Positions 63,351 through 64,000 of a DNA stretch of 64,000 nucleotides are shown here, in pieces (the first letter of the stretch is position 1; every line of letters begins with the position of its first letter). The translations under genes and the position numbers were made by a program. The notes under the pieces are model-generated. The model was not told the origin of the DNA. It was given only the letters and a program-made list of their open reading frames with translations, and ran no database searches. Origin of the DNA: Tyto alba (Eukaryota > Chordata > Aves > Strigiformes > Tytonidae); contig NW_024881295.1 in the NCBI RefSeq assembly GCF_018691265.1, forward strand, positions 18,771,904 to 18,835,903, given 5' to 3'.

Positions 63351-64000
63351 CCTTTCTTAAGGTGATCACTGATGCTCAGGCAGATGAATAAAAGCATGAC
63401 GTGTCTTTTCTGTAATTCAAAATAGTTTGATGGCTTCCCATATCATGCTTGAAGCAGTTACATTGAGACTGAAATCAGGTACCTAGAATACATAATTCAA
63501 TGCTAGTTTTACTTGCATTTGACATGTTTGAGTATTTTATACTTGTTATTAAGCTCCCTAAAATATCAAAAGGGTCCATAGGTTATATAAGATTACCTCT
63601 TGCTTTTCTTTAAAGATCCTGTGATACTTTCCTCTGGCAGCTCTATGTGCCACGGCAGTTTCCACGACTCATTTTGATGTCTATTCTCTTCAGTAGCTCT
63701 TGTTCACGCTATTGCTTGGAGCCTTATGTTGCTGTTATGATTTGGTCACCCACTGTAATGTAACTGGCAAGTGTTTTTGTCTCTTGGCTTGTCAAGATTT
63801 CTGAGTGTAAGTCAGTTTTAACTGTAGAAGCTGCTACAAACAAACTCTTAGCTATTATAAGCCAAAATAAAATGGAAGACTTGGTGGTGGAATTAGAGCT
63901 TTAGCTAAGAATCGAAACACGACGATTAAAATCTTGTACTATGAAATATTCAGTCAGCAGTGTGAGCACTGTTTTCCCTTAGTAAAGGCAACAGTGCTGC

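Larger units (their letters stand above)
60172..64000. other. Non-coding DNA, no gene seen
   Basis: AT-rich sequence with T runs at 60611-60630 and 61198-61221, an AT-rich inverted repeat at 60882-60906 and a G/T-rich tract at 63259-63350. ORFs such as - 62448-62735 have no recognisable domain or splice context. Confidence 0.4.

Noticed and set aside
1..64000. CRISPR arrays, operons, tRNA or rRNA genes, prokaryotic mobile elements
   Set aside because: No regularly spaced repeats, no clustered co-directional ORFs, no tRNA B-box with paired arms and no rRNA-like sequence were seen. The DNA is clearly of vertebrate type.

Overview
The window looks like vertebrate, most probably bird, nuclear DNA. 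Introns and intergenic sequence dominate, there is no prokaryotic-style gene packing, and the recognisable interspersed repeats are a CR1 LINE 3' end and a solo LTR of a type common in bird genomes. I saw no L1 or Alu/B1-like SINE. Almost all short open reading frames are chance ORFs in AT-rich DNA. I recognise no complete gene and name none. The species cannot be fixed from the sequence alone.

Layout. 1-15.2 kb is AT-rich non-coding DNA with only very old repeat fragments (a MIR-like piece near 7.9 kb, an ancient LINE-like piece near 13.4 kb). 15.24-16.38 kb is a strong CpG island holding GC boxes, a G-rich microsatellite and several splice-donor-like sites on the + strand. This is best read as the promoter and first exon(s) of a gene transcribed to the right. 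A 127-nt reading frame from an ATG at 15844 to a donor at 15970/15971 is a possible coding start, but I do not recognise the peptide. 16.4-42.1 kb reads as a long first intron or intergenic DNA. 42.12-43.12 kb is a solo endogenous-retrovirus LTR (sense on the - strand). 43.64-44.53 kb is a degenerate CR1 LINE 3' end on the + strand. 44.5-56.5 kb is again plain non-coding DNA. 56.58-56.76 kb is a small GC-rich patch able to form several nested hairpins. 57.8-59.6 kb has the texture of conserved non-coding elements, with homeodomain-type TAAT cores and few simple repeats. At 60.06-60.17 kb an open stretch with a good 3' splice site and a usable 5' splice site is a weak exon candidate. The remainder is non-coding with long poly(T) runs.

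How it could work together: if the CpG island is the promoter of a rightward gene, the 48 kb to its right would be a large intron and the 57.8-59.6 kb block could hold enhancers. That is inference. One global pattern stands out: long A runs lie left of about 26.2 kb, while nearly all long homopolymer runs to the right are T runs. I found no convincing previously undescribed system. The items most worth checking are the hairpin-rich patch, the CpG-island gene, the homopolymer polarity switch and the putative regulatory block.
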